DNA of 64,000 nt from contig NC_065535.1 of NCBI RefSeq assembly GCF_932294415.1, positions 13,783,282-13,847,281 of the forward strand, read 5' to 3'. Shown one piece after another: positions 1-13,000 of the stretch; position 1 is the stretch's first letter, and each line of letters starts with the position of its first letter. Source of the DNA: Quercus robur (lineage: Eukaryota > Streptophyta > Magnoliopsida > Fagales > Fagaceae). The notes beneath the pieces are model-generated. The model had not been told where the DNA came from. It did no database searches and was given only the letters and a program-made list of their open reading frames with translations. The position numbers and the translations under genes are program-made.

Positions 1-801
1 ATGCTTTAATTTTGAATTATTATTTGTGATGCAGTTACTTGTTAATTTTGAATTTTATATTAAAAATATTTATTTGTTTTTTTTTAATAAATATATATAT
101 TTTTTCATTTTGATAAAATCTGATAAACAGGTTGACACGACTGATTCGTTTAATAAATGGGTTGTGTTAAGGTTGATGAATCTTGACCTGTTTAATAAAC
201 ATGTTGGGTTAGTGTTGACCATATAATCAGATACTCATGAGTTGGCACGATATGAACCCGACACGTAAACACAAATTGCCACCCTTACCTAATCTTTCAA
301 AACTAATCAAATTCTTAAAAGTTTATAAAATGACTCAATTTGGTCCCTACGAGAATTTGATACAATGAGGGAGAGGGATTCAATCCATACTTCAAGGCTC
401 TTGGCAAAAAGGTCATATCTTGAATTTTGCATCAAATTTCAATTTCATTTTAAGCCATTCATTATGCCAATTTAGTAATTAGAGTTGTGAAAGTGATTTA
501 CTTATATTTTTTTCCCTACTTTATTCTCAAATTTTGGACGTGTCTGTAGCCTACCGTGTTCAGTGCACTGGACACAATCTTCACCTTAAATTTTATTGCA
601 AACATCATGCGCATCATTTTTTTGTTTGAAACTTTGAATTCTTTGATCAGTCGATCTGTAAAAACAAGTGTACAGATATTCCCTCCACAATCCAGTAGAA
701 ACTAGAAAACAAGTACACTTAACTTCTACATATCGTATAAACAAGTAAAAATACAGCGTTGTAATTTAAGTTTGAATGTGAATTGTGCTTTGAATCTTCA
801 G
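1..801. other. AT-rich 5' flank, no exon recognised
   Basis: I see no convincing exon here. It directly precedes the first visible exon of the transporter gene at 802, so it is probably intron or flank of that gene. The missing N-terminal half of the protein should lie here or beyond the left edge. Confidence 0.5.
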
Positions 802-3529
802 GCAGATAATGTTCCAGAAGGACAACGAGCTTCGTCATTCGGAATTTTATCAGGGATCGGATCAGCTGCATTCGTTTGTGGAACCCTGTCCACTCGTTTT
901 CTTTCCACTGCTTCTACTTTCCAGGTTCGCATTTATCTTTTTCTCTATCAAAATAGCCTCATTATAGTGTGTGCACATATTGAACTTCCTTGTTATCAGG
1001 TTGCGGCCTCCGTGGCAGTAATGGCTGCTGTGTACATGAGAATTTTCCTCCCTGATTCAATCGCAGACGACGCTCTTTCTGTCCCAATACTCTCAAAGGA
1101 AAAACTCAATGTTGTAAAATCAAAATCAGATGGAGATTCAGCTCCCAAGACTGTGCAGATTTTCAAACCAATGCCTTCTTTTGAGGATATGCTCTCCTTG
1201 CTCAAGACTAGGTCTGTTAATTCAGTTACTCGTTTATTAATAGGGGTTTGAACACAGTGAAACATATAGTGCTTTTATGCCTGAATCTGTTAGAAAATAG
1301 TGAACTTAATTATGAGGCAGAGTAAAATTAAGAATTGAACTTAGAACCTTCTGCTCTGACAACTTAACATGAAATTAGAGCAAGTGGTCCTAAGTTCGAT
1401 TCTTGTCTTCTCTACTCTAAAACAAGCGTTTTAACTTTTCTTCTTTGAGATAATTGTACTTATATATATGCACTTGATTTGCAGCTCGACATTTTCCCAA
1501 GCTGCAATTGTTGCGTTTTTCAGCAGTCTTGCAGATGTTGGACTTCATGCTTCTATGATGGTACTTCTCCAATTCCATGAATTAACTATGTGTTTAGATT
1601 GACTTATTTGCTAAAAGTGGGTAGAAGTATATTTGTATCTAGAAAACGTGAGGTTTTAAAAAGCTAATCAATTTCATGTGCTTGATTTTTAAAAGGCTCA
1701 CCTAAAGAGTCCCTAAAGATTATTGATTTTTAAAAAATTATAAGGAATAGGTAAAGAAAGAATCATGCATTAAAATTTTTTAGTTCTTTGCAAAGCAAAT
1801 GGTCTATATAATCAAAGGAAAATTTATGCAAGTGACCCTTGTGAATAGATAAGAAGATGGAGCATTGAAATTTATTATTCCCTTTGCAGTATTACTTAAA
1901 GGCCAGCTTTCACTTTAGTAAGAATCAGTTTGCTGACTTAATGGTCATAACTGGGATTGCCGGGACCATTTCACAGGTTTGTCTAAGATTGTTTTGTTTC
2001 AGTGCTACTTGCATTCCTTTATAACATTGGTGATATAACCTTAATTTATTTGGTTCTATCTAAAAATTGAAGTATTGCCAAAAGAGGAAGAAAAAAAAAT
2101 CTAAAAATTTGGGCATTTGTGCAGTTGCTTCTCATGCCTATGTTAGTTCCTGCTCTAGGAGAAGAGAAGCTGCTTTCGATAGGACTCTTTTTTAGCTGTG
2201 CTCATGTAAGCATCTTGTCTCTCTGTTGTGATTCTCTTTCTCTTGCATTCCACATTGGCTTGACAATGAGCACCTCTGTCAATAGTTGGTATTGTCACCT
2301 ACTTATTACACATAAGAAAAAGTAATCATAGCATCTGCCTCAAGTTCTAATTTATTAATTTATGGTCTTGAATGCAGATGTTTCTTTACAGCGTTGCGTG
2401 GTCCTTCTGGGTATTTCTTTGCAACTTTACTGGCAAACACGAGTTTCTTTCCTTTAATTTTGGAGAATTTGCCGCATTCCATAATATGTTCCAAGATTAA
2501 TTTTCAAAATTATAGTTATATGCTTTAGCTAACTTCCGTTATGATGTAGTATGACAATATGGCTAACATTTTGAATGCTGATAGGTACCTTATGTTGCTG
2601 CTATGTTCTCCATATTGTTTGTTTTCTCCCAGCCATGTGTGAGTTTTTATTTTCTAGTTTCAATCTATAACATTTGATTGGATATAGTCTGTTGTCTAAA
2701 TTATTTTAAAATTTGCAGATGAGAAGCATTGTTTCTAAACAAGTTGGGTCATGTGAACAGGTATATTTCTGTAAGAGTTCCTGCAATCTTTTGGTTGATT
2801 GGTATCAATTTTTACAGTATGCTGACGCTAGGTTATTAACAACTATGCTGCGCGTGAATTGTATTTCTTGTAGTGAATTTTTTTAAAGATCAAGTTGCCC
2901 AAAAAAAGAAAAAAAAAAGCAGTCTGTGATGGACTATATGTGTCCTGTTTACTCTGGATGAAATCCTTTTTTTGGACTGGTTTGCTGTCTACAAATGATT
3001 ATTCTTAATTTCCTTTTGTTCCCTTCTGTTTCAGGGAATGGCCCAAGGGTGTATTTCAGGCATATGTTCCTTTGCCAATGTTGTTTCTCCCTTGGCTTTC
3101 TCTCCTCTAACAGGTAATTGGAATTTCAATTTAATATCTCATTAGGCCCAAAAGCCAACCAAAATTAACAAAGTTAAATTCTTCTTCCAGCTTTATTTCT
3201 ATCTGATGATGCACCTTTCGATTTCCCTGGATTCAGTATTATGTGCATCGGATTTGCTTCGGTAAGAGATAAGTTTTCCTTTTTCGTTCTATATGCATTT
3301 GGCTGGTCTAATCAATTAATATTTATGTGTTTACACCAATACATAAACTTCCATTTCTCTGGTATACGTGCTAGTTTAATCAATGGATCTATAGGTGATT
3401 TACACCAATGTGGTGATTGCCATATGTTCTTTAGATGAAGCTGCCAATCAATCTAAATCTGGCCTTAATGATGAGAGAATAAATGACAAGATGATGCTGA
3501 AAGCAGTATATTGTTTGTACTTCATATGA
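802..3529 (+). CDS. MFS transporter, HIAT1/tetracycline-resistance-like, 3' part (11 exons visible)
   Basis: This encodes the C-terminal half of a multi-pass membrane protein of the major facilitator superfamily, of the plant group annotated as hippocampus abundant transcript-like. Such proteins are putative solute exporters with unproven substrates. Exons by eye: 802-924, 1000-1211, 1485-1560, 1890-1976, 2125-2205, 2378-2410, 2585-2638, 2719-2760, 3035-3113, 3191-3261 and 3395-3529. All keep phase and have GT-AG borders. Family signatures include GQRASSFGILSGIGSAAFVCG in the first visible exon, a hydrophilic central loop (1060-1200), then FSKNQFADLM, LVPALGEEKLLS, SKQVGSCEQ and DDAPFDFPGFSI. 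The family is usually about 440 residues, so roughly the first third to half, with the early membrane helices, is absent from the window. The last exon (3395-3529, ending in TGA) gives a polar tail I do not recognise, so the true 3' end is less certain. A 5' truncation is possible. Confidence 0.8.
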
Positions 3530-4700
3530 ATCATATGGTACTTTGGCATAATTAATTATATTAATGAGCTCATATAGAAGGGCATGAAAGCACCCCAGGA
3601 ATTTAGTTAACTGCAAACTAGGTTAGCTAAGCTCAAATTTCATTTCAAATTCCAAATGATTTTTCCCAATTCAGATAAGTTCCATATAAGTTATTTATAT
3701 CTTAATCACATTTTTGAGCTCTTTAGCCATGTTTTTTGCTAATCAATTTAAATGTTTTCATGTATAATTTGAATTCTTAATGCTTTGTGCAGTGGACTCG
3801 ATTTCTAAGACAACTTTTATATGTGTAGATGATAGCTTTTGTTCAGAGTATGACAATAAGGGCGGCTCCTCTCATATCAAGTCACTCAGTTAACAATTGC
3901 AACTATGCAGCGGTCTAGTATTGAACGATGTGAATGCTCAAAACTGGAAGCAAGCTCCTTAGCATTCTAAGACCTTCCACTTATTCATACGCATATTGAG
4001 CAGAAATATCCAAGTTTCAAGTTGCAACAATTATCTTGCCCCGGTAATCATGAGAAGCTTTAAATTATTTTAGACCATTTGCTAGCTGTTCCCGTTGTCC
4101 GAAATTTGGCAATAGATTTTACTTTTCATGAAAGTTGCTCTCAAAGGTGACTAATTGAAGAAACAAAGCCTGAGCCTATTTTTGAAAAGCACAACAATGG
4201 TAACAATCATTGTAAGGTCATAGTTTAAGGACATACATGCCCTTTTTCACTTTCTAGCACAATTTGGATTTTGGACTTGAATAAGTAGGGTAAAAGAGAA
4301 GGGCATAGTTGTTGATATGAATGTATTGGATGGGTTACAGCTAGCTCTATGTTAGTGAAAATTTTCTGCCCCATCTGTTTATTGCTTACTCTCTGTGATT
4401 TTGCAATTGATCCATGACTTTTGCATTTATATTCTAAAGAGTAGCAACTCTATACCTTGTGGGTTCATCATTTAATTGGATTCACTGTGCTTCAAAAAGC
4501 TTCCTATTGGCTACTTCATGCTGGACGGACTGATCAATATACTGTGATCAATGCTTTTTTCAGAGAGAGATAATGGATAAGTCTCTTCCTTTGTTCCCAA
4601 GGGGACAGTAGGCTTTACTGGGGTGATTAGCAGTGAGGTATTACTTATTAGACATCACTCAAATATTCATTTGAAGCAATGTTAGGATCACAACAATTTA

Positions 4701-4750
4701 CACAACTTTTGTCACAACTCGTCATGTGATGAGTTGTGATAAAAGTTGTG
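4701..4750. repeat. Near-perfect 50-bp palindrome (foldback)
   Basis: The arms at 4701-4724 and 4727-4750 pair at 22 of 24 positions around a 2-nt centre. The outer ends read CACAACTTTT and AAAAGTTGTG. This looks like a small foldback or the core of a miniature inverted-repeat element. Confidence 0.75.
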
Positions 4751-5617
4751 AACTTTGTTGCATTTTTCTATGCATATTTGCTTATTTAGCAACTCATGAA
4801 GTTTTGGTCTGTTGAGTTCATTTTCTTACTTTTATAGCCCAAAAAGCGACCTGCCGTTGATATGAAGAAATGGCTGCCGAAGTCCAAACACTTAAAAAGG
4901 AAGCTGTATAATCATTTAAATATCTCAACAACCATGAGAATAATTGGCTATGCTGTCTAGTATCCTTTTTGGTATCGAAAAGTTGTGGCAACCCCCAAAA
5001 ATGTTTTTATCTTTTTAATTATGAGTACTCAGTATCAGTAAACTAAAAGTTAAGTGGGGGCACGTAATGAGAATGGGCATAAACTTTCATAATTTTAGTA
5101 CTAGTTAAAAGCTAAGTGACAAAAATTTAATACTAATGTGAACTCATTCAAACCGATACAGTAAATTATCTCTACTACCTAGAATCCTGTTTGATTTTTT
5201 TTTTTTTTGGGGAATAAAGCTGGCTTTCAATGTAGTAGTATACCTCTACAATAATACAGGGATATGCAAGTGGCACTAGTGGCATATCATCTCCATCTGA
5301 CGCAAATGGATTGAACTTTTGTTTTTTGTTTTTTTTTTGGGATAAGAAAAGACAAGATTCATTGTATATTATTATTATTATTTTTTGGTTAGAATTGTGT
5401 TTATATATATATATATATATATTTTGATGGGAGTTAGAATTGTATATTACTTTTGTGATACGAGATGGTTAGACTTGTTATAAGATTTGTGGCCCAATAA
5501 TGTGAACAGCTTATAAAAAATAAAAATAGAATTGTATTAACCTTTGAATATTACTCTGTAGAACACCTGGTTTCTCTTGACAGTTGATCCACAACCCACC
5601 AACTAATCAAAAAAAAA

Positions 5618-5634
5618 CACGTGCCCGTCACGTG
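5618..5634 (+). promoter_or_regulatory. Paired G-box / ABRE-like motifs
   Basis: Two CACGTG cores lie at 5618-5623 and 5629-5634, 11 bp apart or about one helical turn. A third CACGTC lies at 5667-5672. Such ACGT cores bind bZIP and bHLH factors, and ABRE pairs mediate abscisic-acid responses. The cluster is about 1.4 kb upstream of the phospholipase D start codon. A regulatory link is inferred only. Confidence 0.4.
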
Positions 5635-6789
5635 TATCACAACTGTCTGAACATAAAAGAAATCGTCACGTCCATGTTCCACTGTCCGCCACATTTATCA
5701 AGGGACCCCCAATTTTCCCAAACGCCCGCCACAGAACCTGCATTCGTGGAAGCCATTTTAGGATTTGACTCCAACATGTTTATCTATATATATATATATA
5801 TATATATATATTTTAAGAAAGTGGTGTTGGTCTGATTACTCTACTTCCTTTTCACGATACTTCCTGAAAACTTTATGGATTGTGGATGAATTCTAGAAGC
5901 TTCAGATATCTACGCTTTCTTTCTTATAAAAAAAAAAAAAAAATTTACGTGTCAGATCAATGAATTCACTACTACGGCTACAAGTTGTACTAAAGTAAAA
6001 CTTATAATTAATGTAACGTGAGCTTCTACTAAATTTTATTCTCTATTTATGGTCGGTGATAGGTCGGTTTGTATTAAAATTGGTAGAGCACTCACACTAT
6101 TTTTATCTAATTATTTATTTTTATTTTATGAATTATTTAAAGATTTAGAGCATATATTATTCATCTATTTTTAGAAATATTTTATGGAGAATTTAAAAAA
6201 TTTTCAAAAAAAATTAATATTTTTATTTTTCATAAAACATTTCCAATAATAATTTATTAATGTAATTTAGTAAAACCAATTATCTAATCTTTCAATTGAT
6301 CTGTACGTGAAGATTGGTGATATCGGTTTGTACTAAAATTTGTAGAATGCAAGCCCTAGTCTTATATCAATAAGTGGTACCGTTCCTATTTTAAAAAAAA
6401 AAAAAAAAGTCGTACCGTATAGCATAAAAAGTTTGATATATGTCCATTAGTAGGTGAACCACTCACTGCCACTTTGACGGAAGCCGCCCCGTTCTTCCTT
6501 TGTTTACACTCTTCCAAACATAATTTAATGACTACTAATTTTAATGAAAAGACCAGAAATTCATACTTCAAAAAAGGAGGGTAATAAATCACTAACAATT
6601 CGGAATATTGTAGAAAGATTAACTATTTCGGTTATTTTTTTCCTCCCTAAAATTGCTTCAATTTATGCCCACAAGAATACAATCTATATGTTTCAAAAAA
6701 AAAATCTTTACCCTGTATAAATTATAGTGTAAGAATATCCATTCCCAAAAGTATCTTGGACCCACAGTCTGTCCACATTTACTGCATTA

Positions 6790-6812
6790 CACGTGGCCAT
6801 TACTTATATAAA
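6790..6812 (+). promoter_or_regulatory. Phospholipase D core promoter (G-box plus TATA box)
   Basis: A CACGTG G-box at 6790-6795 is followed by TATATAAA at 6805-6812. This would place transcription start near 6840 and give a CT-rich leader of about 220 nt before the ATG at 7059. Confidence 0.55.
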
Positions 6813-6935
6813 ACTCAGCGCAACTAAAATAGTTCCCCTATTTTCCCGAACCCCTCTCTCTCTCTCTTGGTTTCTTGCACGTATCGCCTGCGGTTTTCTC
6901 CGTTGGAGTCGTCGGGGAATTCAAAGCAAAGAAAA

Positions 6936-6986
6936 ATGTTTTACGTGGAAAATACAATTCCCAGCACCGTTCGGTTCTTCCTGTGA
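6936..6986 (+). other. Upstream ORF of 16 codons in the PLD leader
   Basis: An ATG at 6936 opens a 16-codon frame closed by TGA at 6984-6986, about 72 nt before the main ATG. If transcription starts near 6840 it would be in the leader and could reduce translation. Conservation is unknown. Confidence 0.35.
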
Positions 6987-7058
6987 TAGCCAACTCGCGA
7001 GCTTTTTAAATACATATACAGCTTTCTCTCATTATTTATCAGGCTGCGCGCGGCTTCA

Positions 7059-10000
7059 ATGGGGGAAGTGATATCAGAGGAAGCGGTGGTGTACCTTCAC
7101 GGTGACCTCGATCTGAAAATCATCGAGGCTAAATGCTTGCCAAACATGGACTTAGTCTCAGAGCGCATGCGCCGATTCTTCGTTACGTTCAGGACGTGCC
7201 ACACGCAGTTCAACAGAAAGAAGCAGCAGCAGCAGCACCACTCGCACAACAAGATCATCACGAGCGATCCTTACGTGACGGTGTGCCTCGCCGGAGCCAC
7301 CGTGGCCCGCACGCGCGTGATCTCCAACTCCCAAAGCCCCGCGTGGAACGAGCGCTTCAAGATCCCCCTAGCACACCCGGTCTCCGAAGTCGAATTCTAC
7401 GTCAAAGACAACGACGTGTTCGGCGCCGATTTAATCGGCGTCGCCACCGTCTCCGCTCGCCGGATCCTCTCCGGCGAAACAATCAGCGAATGGCTGCCGA
7501 TACTCAACTCGCTCGGCAAACCTCCGAAACCGGACGCATCGCTCCTACTCGAAATGAGGTTCACGAAATGCGAGGACAATCCGATATACCGCATCGCGAC
7601 CGATCCGGACCATTTCGGAGTCCGAAACTCCTACTTCCCGGCTCGGAAAGGCGGGTCGGTCACGCTCTACCAAGACGCGCACGTGCCGGAGTCGCTGTTG
7701 CCGGAGATAAAGTTGGACGGCGGGAAGGTTTTTCAGCACGATAGGTGTTGGGAAGATATATGTCACGCTATATTGGAGGCGCATCACTTGGTTTACATAG
7801 TCGGTTGGTCCGTTTTCCATAAGGTGAAATTAGTTAGAGAACCAACTAGGCCTTTGCCTTGTGGTGGTGAGTTGAGTTTGGGGGATTTGCTCAAGTACAA
7901 GTCTCAAGAAGGTGTGAGAGTTTTGCTTTTGGTTTGGGACGACAAAACTTCCCACAGCAAATTCTTCATTAACACGGTATTTATTACAACTATTCCTTTA
8001 TCAACATTTGGCAAAGAGTTCTTACTGTACGAAAAAAACAATCAATGGATTTAAGTGATTTTTGGCTTAATTTGGATGTGCAGAATGGAGTGATGGCAAC
8101 TCATGATGAAGAAACTCGCAAGTTTTTCAAGCACTCTTCGGTTACATGTGTGCTCTCACCTAGATATGCCAGCAGTAAGCTTAGCATTTTCAAACAACAG
8201 GCATGCCTTTTTTTATATACTATGGTTCAGTACTTATTGCTTTCTTTATATGGTTATTTTTTACTAAATCAGCTTTGGTATTTCAATTTTGTAATGTTTT
8301 GATATCATAGAAAACATCTTACTTTTAATATTAAAAATAGATGGCCATTTTAAAATTTTAATTGTACTTAAGAGAGGTAAAACATCACTGTTCATGTAGT
8401 CTATTTCTTCACTTGTTCCTTTTAATTTTCTTCCTTTGTATTCAAATTTAGTCAACTACAAGGGCAAAAGAATGCATTGTCTTTCTTAATTTTATAAGGA
8501 AATTCTAAAAAAATCATTTCTTGGTCTGCAAGGAAGCCTAAATTTTATTTTCTAGTTGGATGATCGAACAAATTGATGACAATATTAATCTTGTGGCATC
8601 TATCTTCAGGTCGTTGGAACCCTTTTTACGCATCATCAGAAATGTGTGATTGTGGATACACAAGCGTCTGGAAATAACAGGAAGATTACTTCTTTTATAG
8701 GAGGTCTAGACCTTTGCGATGGCCGCTATGATACTCCTGAGCATCGACTATTTCGTGATCTGGACACTGTATATGAGAATGATTATCACAACCCAACATT
8801 TTCTGTGAGCATTTGCATCCTTGGAACTTTTAGTCTTTTTAACTATAGCGGGCTACTTTTTGTGTTCTTCCTTGTACCTTGTTCATTTTAAGATTTCTTT
8901 GTGATTGTCAGCAAATATATTTTCCAGTCAGTAATAAGGAGAATAATAAGCTTTTGTGTAAATCTGTTAATGAATGGGCTGCATCATTCCTTACCTGTTC
9001 TGGTCATTGACATACATACATGTCATTGCCATATATGAGTTATTTTTATGTGATATTCGAAAAAAAAAATTGCCACATTATGATTATTGTGATTCCACAA
9101 CTTGGAGCTGTGTAATTATTTTTGGCAACTTACAGTTTGGATGAACTTTCTGTTCAAATAATAGGCGGGGACTAAGGGTCCAAGGCAACCATGGCATGAT
9201 TTACATTGTAAAATTGAAGGGCCTGCTGCATATGATGTGCTCACTAATTTTGAGCAGCGTTGGAGAAAGGCAACAAAATGGTCAGAGTTGTCGCAGCGGT
9301 TCAAAAGGGTATCTCATTGGCATGATGATTCCTTAATAAAGATAGAACGGATCTCGTGGATACTTAGTCCATCCAAATCAATTCCAAACGATGACCCTAT
9401 AATATGTGTTTCCAAGGAAGATGATCCTGAAAACTGGCATGTTCAGGTTAACTAGTCTGCACTTCCTGAAGTGAAGCTTATAGAATTTTATGATATTCAT
9501 TTAGTTCTACAAAGTCTGAGCTATTTTATTCTGAAATTGACAGGTTTTCCGCTCAATTGATTCAGGGTCTTTGAAAGGATTTCCTAAAACTGCATATGAT
9601 GCTGAAGCTCAGGTTTACTATTTTTTTAAGTGAAAATGAACACCTAATTGATGATTTATTTATTGACTCTAGATAATTTGCTTTTAGTGTAATATAATTA
9701 CAGTGGCATGCCTCAATGAATTTCATTTTTTTAACATTCTGATAATTGGGAAATTCTCTGTTTTTCACTTCTGTTGCAGAATCTTGTTTGTGCAAAGAAT
9801 TTGGTTATAGACAAGAGCATCCAAACAGCATACATCCAGGCAATCAGATCTGCTCAACATTTTATATATATTGAGAACCAATATTTTCTTGGATCTTCAT
9901 ATGCATGGCCAAATTACAAAGATGCAGGTCAATATACCCATCTCTAAAATTAGTATGTTCAATGTTACATCGTCATACTCTATAAAGTGCTCAAAGTCAA

Positions 10001-13000
10001 CATTGTGTTGTAAACATGTGTTATGTGAGTGAAAAGTTCATGTGTCCAAAGCATATCATTCTGCACTTCCAACTGGATTTCACGACTGTATGTACTTTTT
10101 ACATTCTATAAAATTTTCCTTAACAGAACTAAGATGGTGTGAGTTTATGTTATATTTCCATTTATGAATTATAAATGTAACAACTGCTTCCCTAATTATG
10201 CAAACATTTTGGCTGATATTATCCTTCTCAAATTTAAGCCGACGTGATGATTTACTTAATGATCATATCTGCCTAAGATTCTAGTCATAAGCACCTTGTT
10301 TTCCTTCATTTCTCATCCATCAACCTCTTCCTCTAAGTCACTCTTTTTGCATTCGATCAGGTGCTGATAATTTAATTCCAATGGAGCTGGCATTAAAGAT
10401 TGCTAGTAAGATTCGAGTGAAGGAGAAATTTGCAGTTTACATTGTCATACCTATGTGGCCTGAGGGTGTTCCCTCATCTGCCTCTGTGCAAGAAATTCTC
10501 TTTTGGCAGGTAATGCATACAATTATTTAACTAATAAATTACAAAGGAGATTAATAAGAAATTCTTGTGCAAGGTAAGGGTAAAAGTTGGTAAGGGAGAC
10601 GCCAACAAGGAAATCAGGCTTTGTTTCTATTTTTGGTAATACATCTCATACTAGTCTTGCTTAATTATGGGATCATGGTCTAGGTAAACATTGTCAATTT
10701 ATGCCCAGGAGGGTATCTCTTTATAATTTTTTGAATGTGCTTTCATATTGGTAGTGATACTCTATTTTTTCTTAAGAGTACTAATGAAAATCAGTGGTAT
10801 AATCCACTTATTTTCCTCGCTTATCTGGCTTGGCATGGTTGTCCAAAACATTAAATCAAGTGGGTTTTAATCCATGAGGGAAAATGCGACTCATTTTTTC
10901 TAGTAAAATTCAGTTTCATTAATATTTTTAAATGCCATATTATTTTAGTAATCTTGGTCTCTTGCTTTCCTCAGGCGCAGACAATGCAAATGATGTATGA
11001 AATCATAGCAGGAGAGTTGAAATCCATGCATCTTGAGAGTTCACATCCCCGAGACTACCTCAATTTCTATTGTCTTGGTAATCGAGAAGAACTACCGAAA
11101 GAAGCCTCACCTTCACCGAATCAATCATCCAAGAATGGAGATACGGTATCATACACTTTTTTTTTCCCCTTTTGATAATCAAGAGATTTTTCATTGAAAC
11201 AAGCTGGTGTAAACCAGCAAACACAATACATACAAGATGGATAAACTAACAACAACCACTATGCAGCAAGAAATCTGGATAAAACTAGAGAAACACAATA
11301 CAAACAAGCTGAAACTCAGCCTAATACAAAGAAAGGAAACAACCACTCTATCTAGCACAACTACATCCACATAGATTAAGACAATTCACAGAGACTCCCT
11401 AACCGTTGCAAATCTGCACATTTTCCAGATTCTCTTAGAAACAGGACACTTGAAGAACTGCCATTACTTGACAGCAGAATCTTCAAAACCTCATATGCTT
11501 CATATCTTGAAGTTAATATTGGATCTAGCAAATGGTTGACCTCCCTCTATATGGATCTTGACTTGTTTTCTAATGAGGCTAGCAATCTGGTCTTCAGAGT
11601 TAATCAACCCTTGGAAAATAATTGCATTCCTATGACTCTGTATATGATAAGCAGCAGTGCTAAATCCCAATTTTCTGCATACAGACCTCAATGATTTACC
11701 TTTACAATGCTTCATTTCCTACTCAACAATATTATCCCAATCATCCCCCATGGATTCTTGACAGCACCCATATTTCATCCTCATCCAAATTCTCCTGGAG
11801 AAAGCACACAGAAAAGATGATATCTACTCTCACTGTAGCCCTGCACATTAGACACAGGGCATCAATTGCTAAGCCTCTATTCACTGACCTTTCTTTGGTG
11901 GACAACCTGTTTCTTATTGCTAGCCAAGCTATAAATGCACATCTAGGGATGGCCTCGGAAACCAAATAATCTTCCACCAAGCCACTATACGTCTATGATG
12001 TTGTAATTGATTCCAAGCACTAGCAACATAAAAAAAATCCCTGTTTTAGAAGGAATCCACCAAGCTTTATTTGCATCACCAATATCAATTGAAAGTAACT
12101 GACTCAAGATATTAACTAAATTCTCTGATCTAGCAGATCCCCAGTTCCAATATCCATCATGAATGACACTAGCCAACTTAGCAGTTGTAGAACTAGTGGA
12201 ATCATAAATTACTCAATGACCAAATTTCTGGGTTAAAGGACCTTCAAGGTGCTAATTGTCATACCATAGGTAGATTTCAGTACCAGACCCCACTAGGAAC
12301 TTGGGATGAGGCCTGAATAAGTATCTAAGTTTTAGAATTTTCCTCCACCCCCTTGAACAATCATGAGGGACCTTAACACTCCAAAGACTTTGGCGCTTTA
12401 AGTCGATACAATTTTATCCAAGCCACTGACAAGGAGCCTGCTTGAGTGAATAGGAGCAAATAAACTTCATAAGGTGCAGCTTTATTCCACTCTTCCACTC
12501 TTCTAAGCCCAAGACCACCCTCTTTCTTAGGACAACAAATAGTATCCCAAGCTACTTTTACAACCTTCACTGGACCATCTGAACCACTCCAAAGAAAGCA
12601 AGCAAGCTTTTGTTCTATGGCTTTTTAAACCTTCTTAGGGATAATAAACACATTAGACTAAAAAGCTTGAATACTGAATAGGATAGATTTAATCAACTGA
12701 AGTCTACTAGCAAAACTCATAACTTTGGAGGCCTATGAAGAAATTATGGCTGTCATTTTATCTATTAAAGGAACACAATCTTGGTATTTCAACTTTCCAG
12801 AAATAAGAGGAACACCAAGGCATCTAACAGATAAGTGACCTTCTTTGAAGTGCAAAATATTCAACACTTGTTCTTTTATTCTAGCCTGAACTCCACCAAA
12901 GAAAACATCACTCTTCGAAGGATTAAGACATAACATTTTAATGAACTCAGCAATACCTGATTGGATTAGCAGAGCAAAAGATTAAAAGGTCATCTGCAAA

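Larger units (their letters stand above)
3530..6789. other. Intergenic region between MFS gene and phospholipase D
   Basis: This is AT-rich spacer with no gene I can support. It contains a 50-bp palindrome at 4701-4750, TA microsatellites near 5403-5422 and 5789-5811, several poly-A or poly-T runs, and a paired G-box cluster at 5618-5634. The short open frames present have no family features. Confidence 0.6.
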
